Shown here: positions 57,414-64,000 of the stretch, piece by piece
How the letters are laid out: each line of letters starts with the position of its first letter
Numbering within the stretch: position 1 is the stretch's first letter
Source of the DNA: CAXXOK01 sp964497495
Lineage (GTDB): Bacteria > Bacillota > Clostridia > Christensenellales > Aristaeellaceae
NCBI GenBank assembly: GCA_964497495.1
Contig: CAZCCZ010000007.1
Span: 42,823-106,822, forward strand
Length of the DNA stretch: 64,000 bases
Direction: 5' to 3'
Notes under the pieces: model-generated
Database searches by the model: none
Told to the model about the DNA's origin: nothing
Seen by the model: the letters and a program-made list of their open reading frames with translations, nothing else
Program-made: the position numbers and the translations under genes

Positions 57414-58319
57414 TCACATCGTTCCCCGGAAGCCTTTGCCGATAATTTCTCCGGTGTTGGTGATCAAAATGAAGCAACACGGGTCCGTTTCCCGCGCAAA
57501 GTTGCGCAGACGCACCGCCTGCGCGCGGTTGACCACGGTAAGGATGATCGTCTTGTTTTCGTGCGTATACGCGCCTTCGCCGTGCATTTCCGTGGCGCCG
57601 CGATGAAGTTCGCCGACGATAAACTTCACGATTGGTTCCGGCGAGGAGGTAATGATCTGGAAGCATTTGTGAATCTTGATGTTTTCCAGCACCATATCCA
57701 CCACGACCGCCTTGATCATCAGGCCCAGAACGCTGAACAGCCCCGTTTCCATCCCGAAGGCGACGCAGGCCGTCAGCGTGATGATAAGATCGGCGCACAG
57801 CAGGCTTGTGCCGATGTTCCAGGAGGTATACTTGCGCAGGATCATCGCCACGACGTCCGTACCGCCGCTGGACGATTCCAGGTTAAAGAGGATAGCGCTG
57901 CCCACGGCGGGAAGCGTGACGGCGAAAATGAGCTCCATCAGTGGCTGGGAGGTCAGCGGCGCTTTCATCGGGAGCACGGCTTCCAACACCCACGCCGCGC
58001 CGGACATGATCAGGCTGCAATAGGCCGTGCGCGCGCCGAAGCTTCGGCCGAAAATTACGAAGCCCACCACCAGCAGCAGCTGGTTGATGACGAACATATA
58101 AGTAGCCTGGCTGATGATCGGGTAATACCGGTTGAGGATAATGGACAGGCCGCTGACGCCGCCCGTGGAAAAATGGTTGGGGAACTTGAAGAAGTACACG
58201 CCAACGGCGATCAGCAGCGAGCCCAGCGTTAAGTAGACGTATTCCTTCAGTGTCGAACGTCCGCTCGGCTTCTTTACGGGAACGGCCGCGGGCCGGGCGG
58301 CCGCTGCGCGGTTATCCAT
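57414..58319 (-). CDS. YitT-family membrane protein (DUF161/DUF2179)
   Basis: A 301-residue protein. After a basic N-terminus, about five hydrophobic helices form the DUF161 part (FPNHFSTGGVSGLSI, ESSSGGTDVVAMIL), and the C-terminal ~80 residues are the cytoplasmic DUF2179 domain (TIILTVVNRAQAVRLRNFA). The family is widespread in Firmicutes without a settled function. The start is the ATG at 58319 behind GGAAGGAG. It lies 23 bases before the VOC gene and could head that operon. Confidence 0.9.
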   Translation of the reverse strand: MDNRAAAARPAAVPVKKPSGRSTLKEYVYLTLGSLLIAVGVYFFKFPNHFSTGGVSGLSIILNRYYPIISQATYMFVINQLLLVVGFVIFGRSFGARTAYCSLIMSGAAWVLEAVLPMKAPLTSQPLMELIFAVTLPAVGSAILFNLESSSGGTDVVAMILRKYTSWNIGTSLLCADLIITLTACVAFGMETGLFSVLGLMIKAVVVDMVLENIKIHKCFQIITSSPEPIVKFIVGELHRGATEMHGEGAYTHENKTIILTVVNRAQAVRLRNFARETDPCCFILITNTGEIIGKGFRGTM

Positions 58320-58392
58320 GGCGATCTCCTTCCGGCGCGCGTCAATTTTCGTTGGGTATTTCATTCGCGCCAAAGCACGGTGATTCCTGCTG

Positions 58393-59223
58393 TTACAGCG
58401 TGCCCGTACGGAAGCGTTCGATCATCTCGAAGGCGATGCTCGCCGTGTTGTCCGTCGGTTCCAGTTCCGAACGGGCGAACCACCGCGCCTCCGCAAGCTC
58501 CACGGGATCCATCGTGACGGCGTCGGAACCATCCAGTTCCGCCTGAAAGCCGATCATCAGGCTCTGGGAAAGCCCCCATGGCTGGGTGGCGAAGAAACGA
58601 AGGTTCTTCACCCGCAGACCCACTTCCTCCATGATCTCCCGCTCCGCCGCCTGTTCTGCCGTTTCGCCGACCTCCACGAAACCCGCGATAAGGGAAAAAT
58701 GACGGAACGTGCCGCGCGCGTTTCGCGCAAGCAGGATACGGTCCCCGTCCGTAATGGCCACGATGACCGCCGGGGAAATGACGGGATAGGTGGTCAGCCC
58801 GCATGCTTCGCAGACCAGCGCGCGTTCGTGCTCCGCGGGTTTTACGCCGCCGCCGCACGCGCCGCAGAACCGGTGGGTGCGGTACCAGACGACCAGGTGG
58901 TAAACGGCGTTGAGCAGCAGGCCGTCCTGCGAGGGTCGAAGCGTTCGAAACGCGCGGACGGATTCAAACGAAAGGCCCGCCGGCGCGGCGTCCTCCGCCC
59001 CGGCCTCGCCGATAAACACGCGCCGGGCGCCCTGGGAAAGCGCGTGCAGCAATCCGCTGTCAGAAAAGGATGCGGAAAGGTCTTCCCACAGCGGCAGTTT
59101 ACTTTCGCCTTCTTCGCGCAGCAGCACCTGATCGCCGCGGAACAGTAAAACCGTATCGCCCATCGCAACGGGGTTCGGATCGAAAAAAAGGGAGAACCAG
59201 TCGGGCCGGGAACCGATCAGCAT
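58393..59223 (-). CDS. nudC: NADH pyrophosphatase, NudC family
   Basis: A 276-residue Nudix hydrolase. A zinc ribbon (CGACGGG, later CEACG) sits at about 135-160, the Nudix box is G-x5-E-x7-REIMEEVGL at about 190-212, and a TQPWG segment stands in place of the usual SQPWPFP. The family splits NAD(H) and removes NAD caps from RNA. The altered SQPWPFP motif lowers certainty on substrate. The start at 59223 has GAGGTG upstream. It lies 73 bases before the YitT gene. Confidence 0.9.
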   Translation of the reverse strand: MLIGSRPDWFSLFFDPNPVAMGDTVLLFRGDQVLLREEGESKLPLWEDLSASFSDSGLLHALSQGARRVFIGEAGAEDAAPAGLSFESVRAFRTLRPSQDGLLLNAVYHLVVWYRTHRFCGACGGGVKPAEHERALVCEACGLTTYPVISPAVIVAITDGDRILLARNARGTFRHFSLIAGFVEVGETAEQAAEREIMEEVGLRVKNLRFFATQPWGLSQSLMIGFQAELDGSDAVTMDPVELAEARWFARSELEPTDNTASIAFEMIERFRTGTL

Positions 59224-59256
59224 GGGGGAACACCTCGAAGCTTCAAAGTCCAGACT

Positions 59257-59284
59257 ATCATAGCAAAACGCGGGCAAATGTCAA
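59257..59284 (-). promoter_or_regulatory. Promoter of nudC
   Basis: On the minus strand TTGACA (59284-59279), 16 bases, TATGAT (59262-59257), close to the ATG at 59223. Confidence 0.75.
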
Positions 59285-59295
59285 ATGCCGAAGAA

Positions 59296-59330
59296 CAAAA
59301 AGAAAAGGCGCGCCGCCGAAGGTACGCCCT
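59296..59330 (-). terminator. Probable terminator of the metallophosphoesterase gene
   Basis: On the minus strand a GGCG-rich imperfect stem (59329-59306) is followed by TTTTCTTTTT. The stem has mismatches. Confidence 0.5.
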
Positions 59331-59420
59331 TTCTTTTCCGTTGTCGATTATCAATGTACGAAGAAGCGCCTTTCTGTGTGAACCGCGGATTCCGCGGCTC
59401 CCGCGGGCGGTTGGCGCGGA

Positions 59421-60578
59421 TCAGTCTTCGAGGCTCGCTTCCTGAATAAGCGTGCTCGTCTTATCCGCGTTGAACTGATACAAGCTCACCGATTTGTCCG
59501 TTCCGCCCTGTGAGGACGTTACGACCACATACGTGCACGAAGGGCCGCCGGAGGGGTGGTCGATCCACGTGCCGGAATTGGCATAGATCACACTCTTTCC
59601 GTCCGGATTTTGGGAAGCGGTTAGCGCGGCGATGTGACTGTGCCCGAATATTACCACCCGTACAGACACATCCCGATCGAAATACTGCGTTTGCGCCTGT
59701 TGACCGGTAAAACCTGCGGTCGAAGCGCCGATGATCGCGTCGCCTGTGGCGATCGGAACCGCCACCCGGTTGAGCTTCTCCCGTTCGGGCCAGTTCTCCA
59801 CCACGTCGCCGTACAGCGCGGAGTGGAAAGCGCCGTCCTCCCCCTGCACAGGCACGACGTCTAGCACGGAACAGGGAGCCTCATAACCGTCTATGCCCAT
59901 CATAATCGCCGGGTCGTTGAAACTCTCCGTAACGGGAAGGGCCGTAAGGAGCATCTTCCAGCCTATATAATAGGAAAAGTAATTCGTCTGCGTTTCGTCA
60001 AGCCCTGCGGGGGAAGCGTCCGGCAGGACGTTGGAGGATTGGGGCATGCGTTCCGATATGGAAGAAGCCGCGATCCTCGTGAAGAAATAGCCGCCTGGAA
60101 GGATGGAGTTACCGCCCGTGACGTCCGTATTGGAAAGCGGGTCCGGGGCGCAGGTAAAACTGTACCGGTGTCCGTGCTCCACCAATCCGTCTCCGCTGCG
60201 GTAGATACCTAACCCCGCGGCGTCCCTCGCCTGGTTGATGCTGGGGAAGATGCGTTCCGCCTCGTCCTGGCTAAACAGCATATCGTGGTTACCGGGAACG
60301 TAGGTCACCCGGATGTGCCCCGCCGAGATGATCCGGTTGATCGCGTCCACGATAGCGCGGTTATTGGCGACGATATCGTCGTAAAATTCCGACAGCGTAC
60401 CGGGCATAACGTAATCCATGGGTAAAAACCATTCGTCCATCAGGTCGCCCGCGATCACGAGATCGGTCGTATCCTTCGAATTTCCGATTTGATTCAGAAA
60501 GTCCGTCAGCGCCGCCTTATTGGCGTTGATCTCCGCAAAGCGGTCGTCCGCGCCCATATGGATATCGCTGATCACCAC
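59421..60578 (-). CDS. Exported calcineurin-like metallophosphoesterase, N-terminus disrupted
   Basis: A 385-residue frame from a GTG at 60578 with no ribosome binding site. It has the full metal motifs of the family: SDIHMG, AGDLMDEW, GNHDM, HGH and a final GHSH. Family members hydrolyse phosphodi- or monoesters, but the substrate is unknown. In the same frame the sequence is open further upstream to 60686 and encodes a signal-peptide-like stretch (SLCLALSILLLF, then FPCARAETT) without a usable start codon. A good start (ATG 60762 behind AGAAGG, under a consensus promoter) lies in a different frame. A single extra base near 60680-60690 would join them. It is probably a secreted enzyme with a frameshift or a sequence error. 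Confidence 0.82.
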   Translation of the reverse strand: MVISDIHMGADDRFAEINANKAALTDFLNQIGNSKDTTDLVIAGDLMDEWFLPMDYVMPGTLSEFYDDIVANNRAIVDAINRIISAGHIRVTYVPGNHDMLFSQDEAERIFPSINQARDAAGLGIYRSGDGLVEHGHRYSFTCAPDPLSNTDVTGGNSILPGGYFFTRIAASSISERMPQSSNVLPDASPAGLDETQTNYFSYYIGWKMLLTALPVTESFNDPAIMMGIDGYEAPCSVLDVVPVQGEDGAFHSALYGDVVENWPEREKLNRVAVPIATGDAIIGASTAGFTGQQAQTQYFDRDVSVRVVIFGHSHIAALTASQNPDGKSVIYANSGTWIDHPSGGPSCTYVVVTSSQGGTDKSVSLYQFNADKTSTLIQEASLED

Positions 60579-60807
60579 GATACGGCCGCCCGACGGGGTC
60601 GTCTCCGCACGGGCGCAGGGAAAAACCGCGCCGGTGGAAAACAGCAGGAGTATGGACAGCGCGAGGCACAGAGACCGCCGGCGGGTTTACAGGGAGGGTA
60701 TGGGGGATACGCGCCGCGCGCGACGGGAGACAGGCGATCCGGCCGGTCAGGCGGTTTGCCATACAAGGCGCCTTCTTTCTGGATGATATAAAATTATGAA
60801 TAATCCC

Positions 60808-60836
60808 AGTATACAGGCCGTTCGCTGCGATGTCAA
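60808..60836 (-). promoter_or_regulatory. Promoter of the metallophosphoesterase gene
   Basis: On the minus strand TTGACA (60836-60831), 17 bases, TATACT (60813-60808). Transcription would begin near 60801, just upstream of the ATG at 60762. Confidence 0.75.
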
Positions 60837-60948
60837 TAACGATGGATTATCACTATCGTTTGCCAGATTTCACGAGGGGCTGCGAGGATCGGACGCGGAA
60901 AGACTGCCGATTTTTCGAGAAACATGGCGGTAAATTCGTCGTAACATA

Positions 60949-60977
60949 TTGACGGCCCCGTCCTTTTATGCTATGAT
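60949..60977 (+). promoter_or_regulatory. Promoter of tRNA-Val
   Basis: TTGACG (60949-60954), 17 bases, TATGAT (60972-60977), 31 bases before the tRNA. Confidence 0.75.
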
Positions 60978-61008
60978 CGTAAAGCCGCTTAACGACCGGC
61001 AAACATGT

Positions 61009-61084
61009 GGTCTGTTGGCTCAGTTGGTAGAGCACATCGTTCACATCGATGGGGTCACTGGTTCGAGTCCAGTACAGACCACCA
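61009..61084 (+). tRNA. tRNA-Val (anticodon CAC)
   Basis: A 76-base cloverleaf with GGTCTGT/ACAGACC acceptor stem, D-arm TGGCTCAGTTGGTAGAGCA, anticodon stem CATCG/CGATG around loop TTCACAT giving CAC, T-arm GTTCGAGTC and an encoded CCA. Confidence 0.95.
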
Positions 61085-61110
61085 ACCCGCCTTTTCGGCG
61101 GGTATTTTCT
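61085..61110 (+). terminator. Terminator after tRNA-Val
   Basis: Stem ACCCGCC / GGCGGGT followed by ATTTTCTT. The small protein gene that follows could be partly read through. Confidence 0.75.
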
Positions 61111-61149
61111 TATCAAGTCCGACATATCGGCAGGAAAGGTTGCAATCTC

Positions 61150-61344
61150 ATGGAAAAATTCATACCCTATGAAAAACTGCCTAAGAAAAAGCAACGAGAA
61201 TTGGACCGTCGGAAGCGCGGCACATGGAACGGCGTCAACCCCGTGACCCGCAGACCGGGAGACTTAAAAGCATACGACCGCAGGAAAGCGCAAAGCTGGA
61301 GGAAAGAGAACAGCGATGCGCTTTTATTATGCGCTTCTGTATAG
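61150..61344 (+). CDS. Small basic protein of unknown function
   Basis: A 64-residue, strongly basic protein (many Lys and Arg, for example KKKQRELDRRKRGTW). GAAAGG lies upstream of the ATG. No known domain. The ordered look of the sequence, with a GVNPVTRRP turn, and the ribosome binding site favour a real gene. It could bind nucleic acid. It sits just after the tRNA-Val terminator. Confidence 0.6.
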   Translation: MEKFIPYEKLPKKKQRELDRRKRGTWNGVNPVTRRPGDLKAYDRRKAQSWRKENSDALLLCASV

Positions 61345-61527
61345 AAACCGATAAAAACGGTTTAGTTCCCCTCCCATTCGCAAGGCCTATACGGAAGGTA
61401 AGGAATTCGCATCAATCGTCCGGCAAGGACGAGGGTCTGTAATATGCCTGCATTCACTAAAATCGGTTTTCACAGGGCCCGTTTCCCAGATATTATATAT
61501 TTTTTGCAAACATGTAGCATATGGTTG

Positions 61528-61555
61528 TTGACAAACCATATATTCATGCTATAAT
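61528..61555 (+). promoter_or_regulatory. Promoter of the LacI-type regulator gene
   Basis: TTGACA (61528-61533), 16 bases, extended TGC plus TATAAT (61550-61555). The 317-base spacer 61345-61661 holds this promoter and its operators, and nothing else that I can see. Confidence 0.85.
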
Positions 61556-61558
61556 CAA

Positions 61559-61636
61559 CTTAAACGTTTAAGGAACTGCATTATCGAATACGTAAACGAT
61601 TTAGGCGATCTTTTCTAGTCAACGTAAACGTTTAAG
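61559..61636 (+). promoter_or_regulatory. Operator cluster for a LacI-type repressor
   Basis: A perfect 14-base palindrome CTTAAACGTTTAAG (61559-61572) lies at the expected transcription start. A second copy, GTAAACGTTTAAG, is at 61624-61636 and a degenerate one, GTAAACGATTTAG, at 61592-61604. The central AAACGTTT matches the LacI/GalR operator type. Confidence 0.75.
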
Positions 61637-61661
61637 TCGCGGTAAGAGGTGTACGTCATCC

Positions 61662-62669
61662 ATGCTAACGATACGCGACGTTGCGAAGTACTGCAACGTT
61701 TCCACGGCTACGGTCAGCAAAGCGTTCAACCAGGACAGCGATATCAGTTACGAAACCGTAGAGCGCGTACGCGCCGCGGCGCGGTACCTTGGGTATTACC
61801 CCAACGCCGCCGCGAGGTCGCTGAAGACGCGGCACGCCTACAACCTGGGCCTGCTCGCCCAGTTGCAGCACCGCAAGGGAATCTACACCGAGTTCGTCAC
61901 CGGCGTCATCACCGCCTTTCAGGCTGGGGCGGAGCGCAGCGGTTATGACGTGACGTTCGTAAGCAAGAACATTTCCGGCCGGACCATGAGCTACGAGGAG
62001 CATTACCTGTACCGCGATTTCGAGGGCGTCGCCATGATTTGCGTGGATTTCTTCTCCCCGCAGGTGCGCGCGCTTCTGGAGAAAGATATCCCCTGCGTGA
62101 CTATCGACTATCTGAACGATAAACACGCCTCCGTGATGACCGACAACCAGCTTGCCTACGACCAGATCGTCGAGTACGCGTACCGAAAGGGCCACCGAAA
62201 CATCGCCGTGATCCGGGACAGCGAAACGGTGATCGCGGATATCCGGTACGATTGCCTTCGCAGGGCCTGCGACGCGCGGGGCCTGGAAATTCCGGCCGGA
62301 AACACGTTTTATTCGGTTTATAACGACATCGAGCGCGCGAAGGAAGCGACCCGGAACGTGCTGAAGTTGCCGAAACAGCCGTCTTTGATCATCTATCCGG
62401 ACGATATCTCCTGCGTGGGGGGGATCGACGAACTGAAGGCGCACGGCCTGTCCGTGCCGCGCGACGTCAGCGTTATCGGTTTTGATGGCATCCAGCTGTC
62501 CCAGCTGATCCACCCGACGGTCACTACTTACCGGCAGGACGTGGATGCTATCGGCAACCACGCCGTGCGCATGCTTCTGGAAATGGTGGGGAACAAGGAC
62601 GCCGCGCCGCCCAAACGCCAGTACGTGCCGGGGGAGTTTCTGCCCGGCGAAACGGTGCGCGCCCTGTGA
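61662..62669 (+). CDS. LacI/GalR-family transcriptional regulator
   Basis: A 335-residue repressor. The N-terminal helix-turn-helix reads TIRDVAKYCNVSTATVSKAFN, the hinge helix follows (PNAAARSLKT), and the rest is a periplasmic-binding-protein-like effector domain ending in GEFLPGETVRAL. It starts at an ATG with AAGAGGTG upstream. Operators in its own leader suggest autoregulation. It is followed by a solute-binding protein gene, so a role in regulating sugar or oligopeptide uptake is likely. Confidence 0.93.
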   Translation: MLTIRDVAKYCNVSTATVSKAFNQDSDISYETVERVRAAARYLGYYPNAAARSLKTRHAYNLGLLAQLQHRKGIYTEFVTGVITAFQAGAERSGYDVTFVSKNISGRTMSYEEHYLYRDFEGVAMICVDFFSPQVRALLEKDIPCVTIDYLNDKHASVMTDNQLAYDQIVEYAYRKGHRNIAVIRDSETVIADIRYDCLRRACDARGLEIPAGNTFYSVYNDIERAKEATRNVLKLPKQPSLIIYPDDISCVGGIDELKAHGLSVPRDVSVIGFDGIQLSQLIHPTVTTYRQDVDAIGNHAVRMLLEMVGNKDAAPPKRQYVPGEFLPGETVRAL

Positions 62670-62723
62670 TGGCGATTCTCATGGCCGACGAGGGCCATAA
62701 CGATAAATAATGGAGGGATCGGT

Positions 62724-64000
62724 ATGAAAAACACTCGGAAACTTCTGTGCCTGTTGCTTGCGCTCACACTGGCCTGCAGCCTGACCATCGTTTCCGCTAC
62801 GGCGGAAACCGTGGAACTGCCGCGCAACGAGACGTTGTACTTCGCCGGGCAGCAATGGGGCTCCGTCAACGGATGGAACCCGCTGAGCGACGATATGAAC
62901 AACGCCATGGGGGTTACCCAGGCCGCGGGCGGCTCCCGTACCATCATGTTTGAGACGCTGTACATGTACAACATGCTGGACGGCTCGTTAAAGCCGTTGA
63001 TCGCCGACGGCGATTACGTCTGGAACGACGCGCACACCGAAATTACCGTGAAGATCAAGACTGCCGCCAAGTGGAGCGACGGCACCCCCATTACCGCCGA
63101 AGACGTGGCCTACACCTACGAGACCAACGTGAAGCTCGGCAACGCCAAGGGCAACGGCTACAAGCCCTACGTGGACAGCGTAACCGCCGTGAACGACAAG
63201 ACCGTGCTGGTTAAGGCCAAACTGACGGACGAAGGCGTGGCCGTCAACCCGCTGCAGCTCGTGTGCTTCCTGGAGGAGTGCTACGTGGTGCAGAAGGCCT
63301 GGATCCAGACCCTCGAAACCCGCTGCGCGAACGACCCCGCCGCGATGAAGAAAGACCCGGCGGACGACGTCGTATGGTCCGGCCCCTACACCAAGTATTA
63401 TGCCGACGACCAGAAGGTCGTGTTCGTCCGTGACGACAACTATTGGGGCCAGGACGCCTCCATGTGGGGCAAGCTGCCCGTGCCCAAGTACATCGCCCAC
63501 GCCATCTACGCCGACAACCCCGCCGGCGAAACCGCGCTCAAGGCCGGCGAAGTGGACGTTTGCCAGCAGTTCATCGCCAATATTCAGGACCTGTGGCTTA
63601 AGGACGGGCTGCCCATCAGCACCTATCTGAGCGAAGCGCCCTACGGCATCTGCGTCAATATGCCGACCGCGTGGTTCAACCTGGATATCCCCGTGCTGCA
63701 AAACGTCGCGCTGCGCAAAGCGATCGCCATGACCGTGGATTACGACTCCATCAACCAGAACGCCATGACCGGCCAGAGCCCGACCTTCGCAGCCGTACCG
63801 CGCTCCTGCATGAACCCCACCGCGGGCGAGCAGGCCCTGTATGACCACGACGCCGTGAAAGATCTCCAGTGGGTCGGCAACGATGCCGAAGGCGCCAAGG
63901 CGCTGCTGGACGAAGCCGGAATCGTGGATACCGACGGAGACGGCTGGCGCGATTTCAACGGAGAAAAGATCTCCCTGAACGCCTGCTGCCCCAACGGCTG
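62724..64000 (+). CDS. Family 5 extracellular solute-binding protein, partial at 3' end
   Basis: About 425 residues are visible before the window ends. A signal peptide is followed by LYFAGQQWGSVNGWNPLSDD and the family 5 signature AAKWSDGTPITAEDVAYTYE (oligopeptide/nickel/sugar ABC transporters). A cleavage site after SATAE is plausible. An upstream LAC is a weak lipobox, so a lipoprotein is not excluded. It starts at an ATG behind TGGAGGG, 54 bases after the LacI gene. Permeases and ATPases of the transporter are expected beyond the right edge. Confidence 0.9.
   Translation, partial: MKNTRKLLCLLLALTLACSLTIVSATAETVELPRNETLYFAGQQWGSVNGWNPLSDDMNNAMGVTQAAGGSRTIMFETLYMYNMLDGSLKPLIADGDYVWNDAHTEITVKIKTAAKWSDGTPITAEDVAYTYETNVKLGNAKGNGYKPYVDSVTAVNDKTVLVKAKLTDEGVAVNPLQLVCFLEECYVVQKAWIQTLETRCANDPAAMKKDPADDVVWSGPYTKYYADDQKVVFVRDDNYWGQDASMWGKLPVPKYIAHAIYADNPAGETALKAGEVDVCQQFIANIQDLWLKDGLPISTYLSEAPYGICVNMPTAWFNLDIPVLQNVALRKAIAMTVDYDSINQNAMTGQSPTFAAVPRSCMNPTAGEQALYDHDAVKDLQWVGNDAEGAKALLDEAGIVDTDGDGWRDFNGEKISLNACCPNG

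Noticed and set aside
1..64000. CRISPR arrays, insertion sequences and rRNA genes
   Set aside because: No regularly spaced repeats, transposase frames or rRNA-like stretches were seen in the window.

Overview
The window looks like a scaffold from a GC-rich, anaerobic member of the Clostridia (Firmicutes), probably assembled from a metagenome. Supporting signs are strong AGGAGG-type ribosome binding sites with frequent TTG and GTG starts, the Firmicutes gene orders darA-holB-ricT and phoH-pgpH-ybeY-cdd-era, a manganese (yybP-ykoY) riboswitch in front of mntP, a clostridial 2[4Fe-4S] ferredoxin, and an indolepyruvate:ferredoxin oxidoreductase cluster for amino-acid fermentation. No genus can be named from sequence alone. 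Two 10-N gaps (1007-1016 and 12214-12223) each sit inside a gene, and the protein segment on the left of each gap is repeated in diverged form on the right. Both joins are therefore suspect.

Layout. 1-1533: two pieces of CoA-disulfide-reductase-like flavoprotein, the second ending in a rhodanese domain. 1559-4304: a TIR-transmembrane-leucine-rich-repeat protein and a ferredoxin, both on the minus strand. 4390-6877: ricT, holB and darA (minus). 7199-8364: rpsF-ssb-rpsR. 9169-13550: iorA, iorB, an arylacetate-CoA ligase and an ACT protein. 13652-17358: alr, a membrane protein, rsmD, coaD and a coiled-coil protein. 17466-23515: a two-component system followed by an ABC exporter whose large permease carries an M1 metallopeptidase domain. 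The two operons share a 21-bp upstream motif. 23648-31441: acetyltransferase, pentapeptide protein, riboswitch-mntP, zinc ribbon, membrane protein, ligA, pcrA and yerC.

31755-35366: tRNA-Lys, a gene-poor A/T-richer stretch and a magnesium P-type ATPase. 35367-40735: an MFS transporter, a secreted protein, an ECF sigma factor with a membrane anti-sigma-like protein, and another secreted protein. 40943-46059: a peptidoglycan-binding protein, ilvE, an unknown protein, a pseudouridine synthase and a HAD phosphatase. 46144-51526: era, a ybeY-cdd fusion, pgpH and phoH (minus). 51809-60762: a sodium/solute symporter, pyridoxal kinase, ACT and UPF0210 proteins, small enzymes, a YitT-like protein, NudC and an exported metallophosphoesterase that seems to be frameshifted near its start. 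61009-64000: tRNA-Val, a small basic protein, and a LacI regulator with its own operators followed by a family 5 solute-binding protein that runs off the end.

How the genes fit together. DarA binds cyclic-di-AMP and PgpH degrades it, so both sensing and turnover of that messenger appear here. Ior, the CoA ligase, the ACT protein and ferredoxin fit fermentation of aromatic amino acids through 2-oxo acids to aryl-acyl-CoA. The most distinctive items are the TIR-TM-LRR protein, the M1-peptidase ABC exporter with its two-component system, the single-chain YbeY-cytidine deaminase, and a terminator that ends 18 bases before the ligA start codon.
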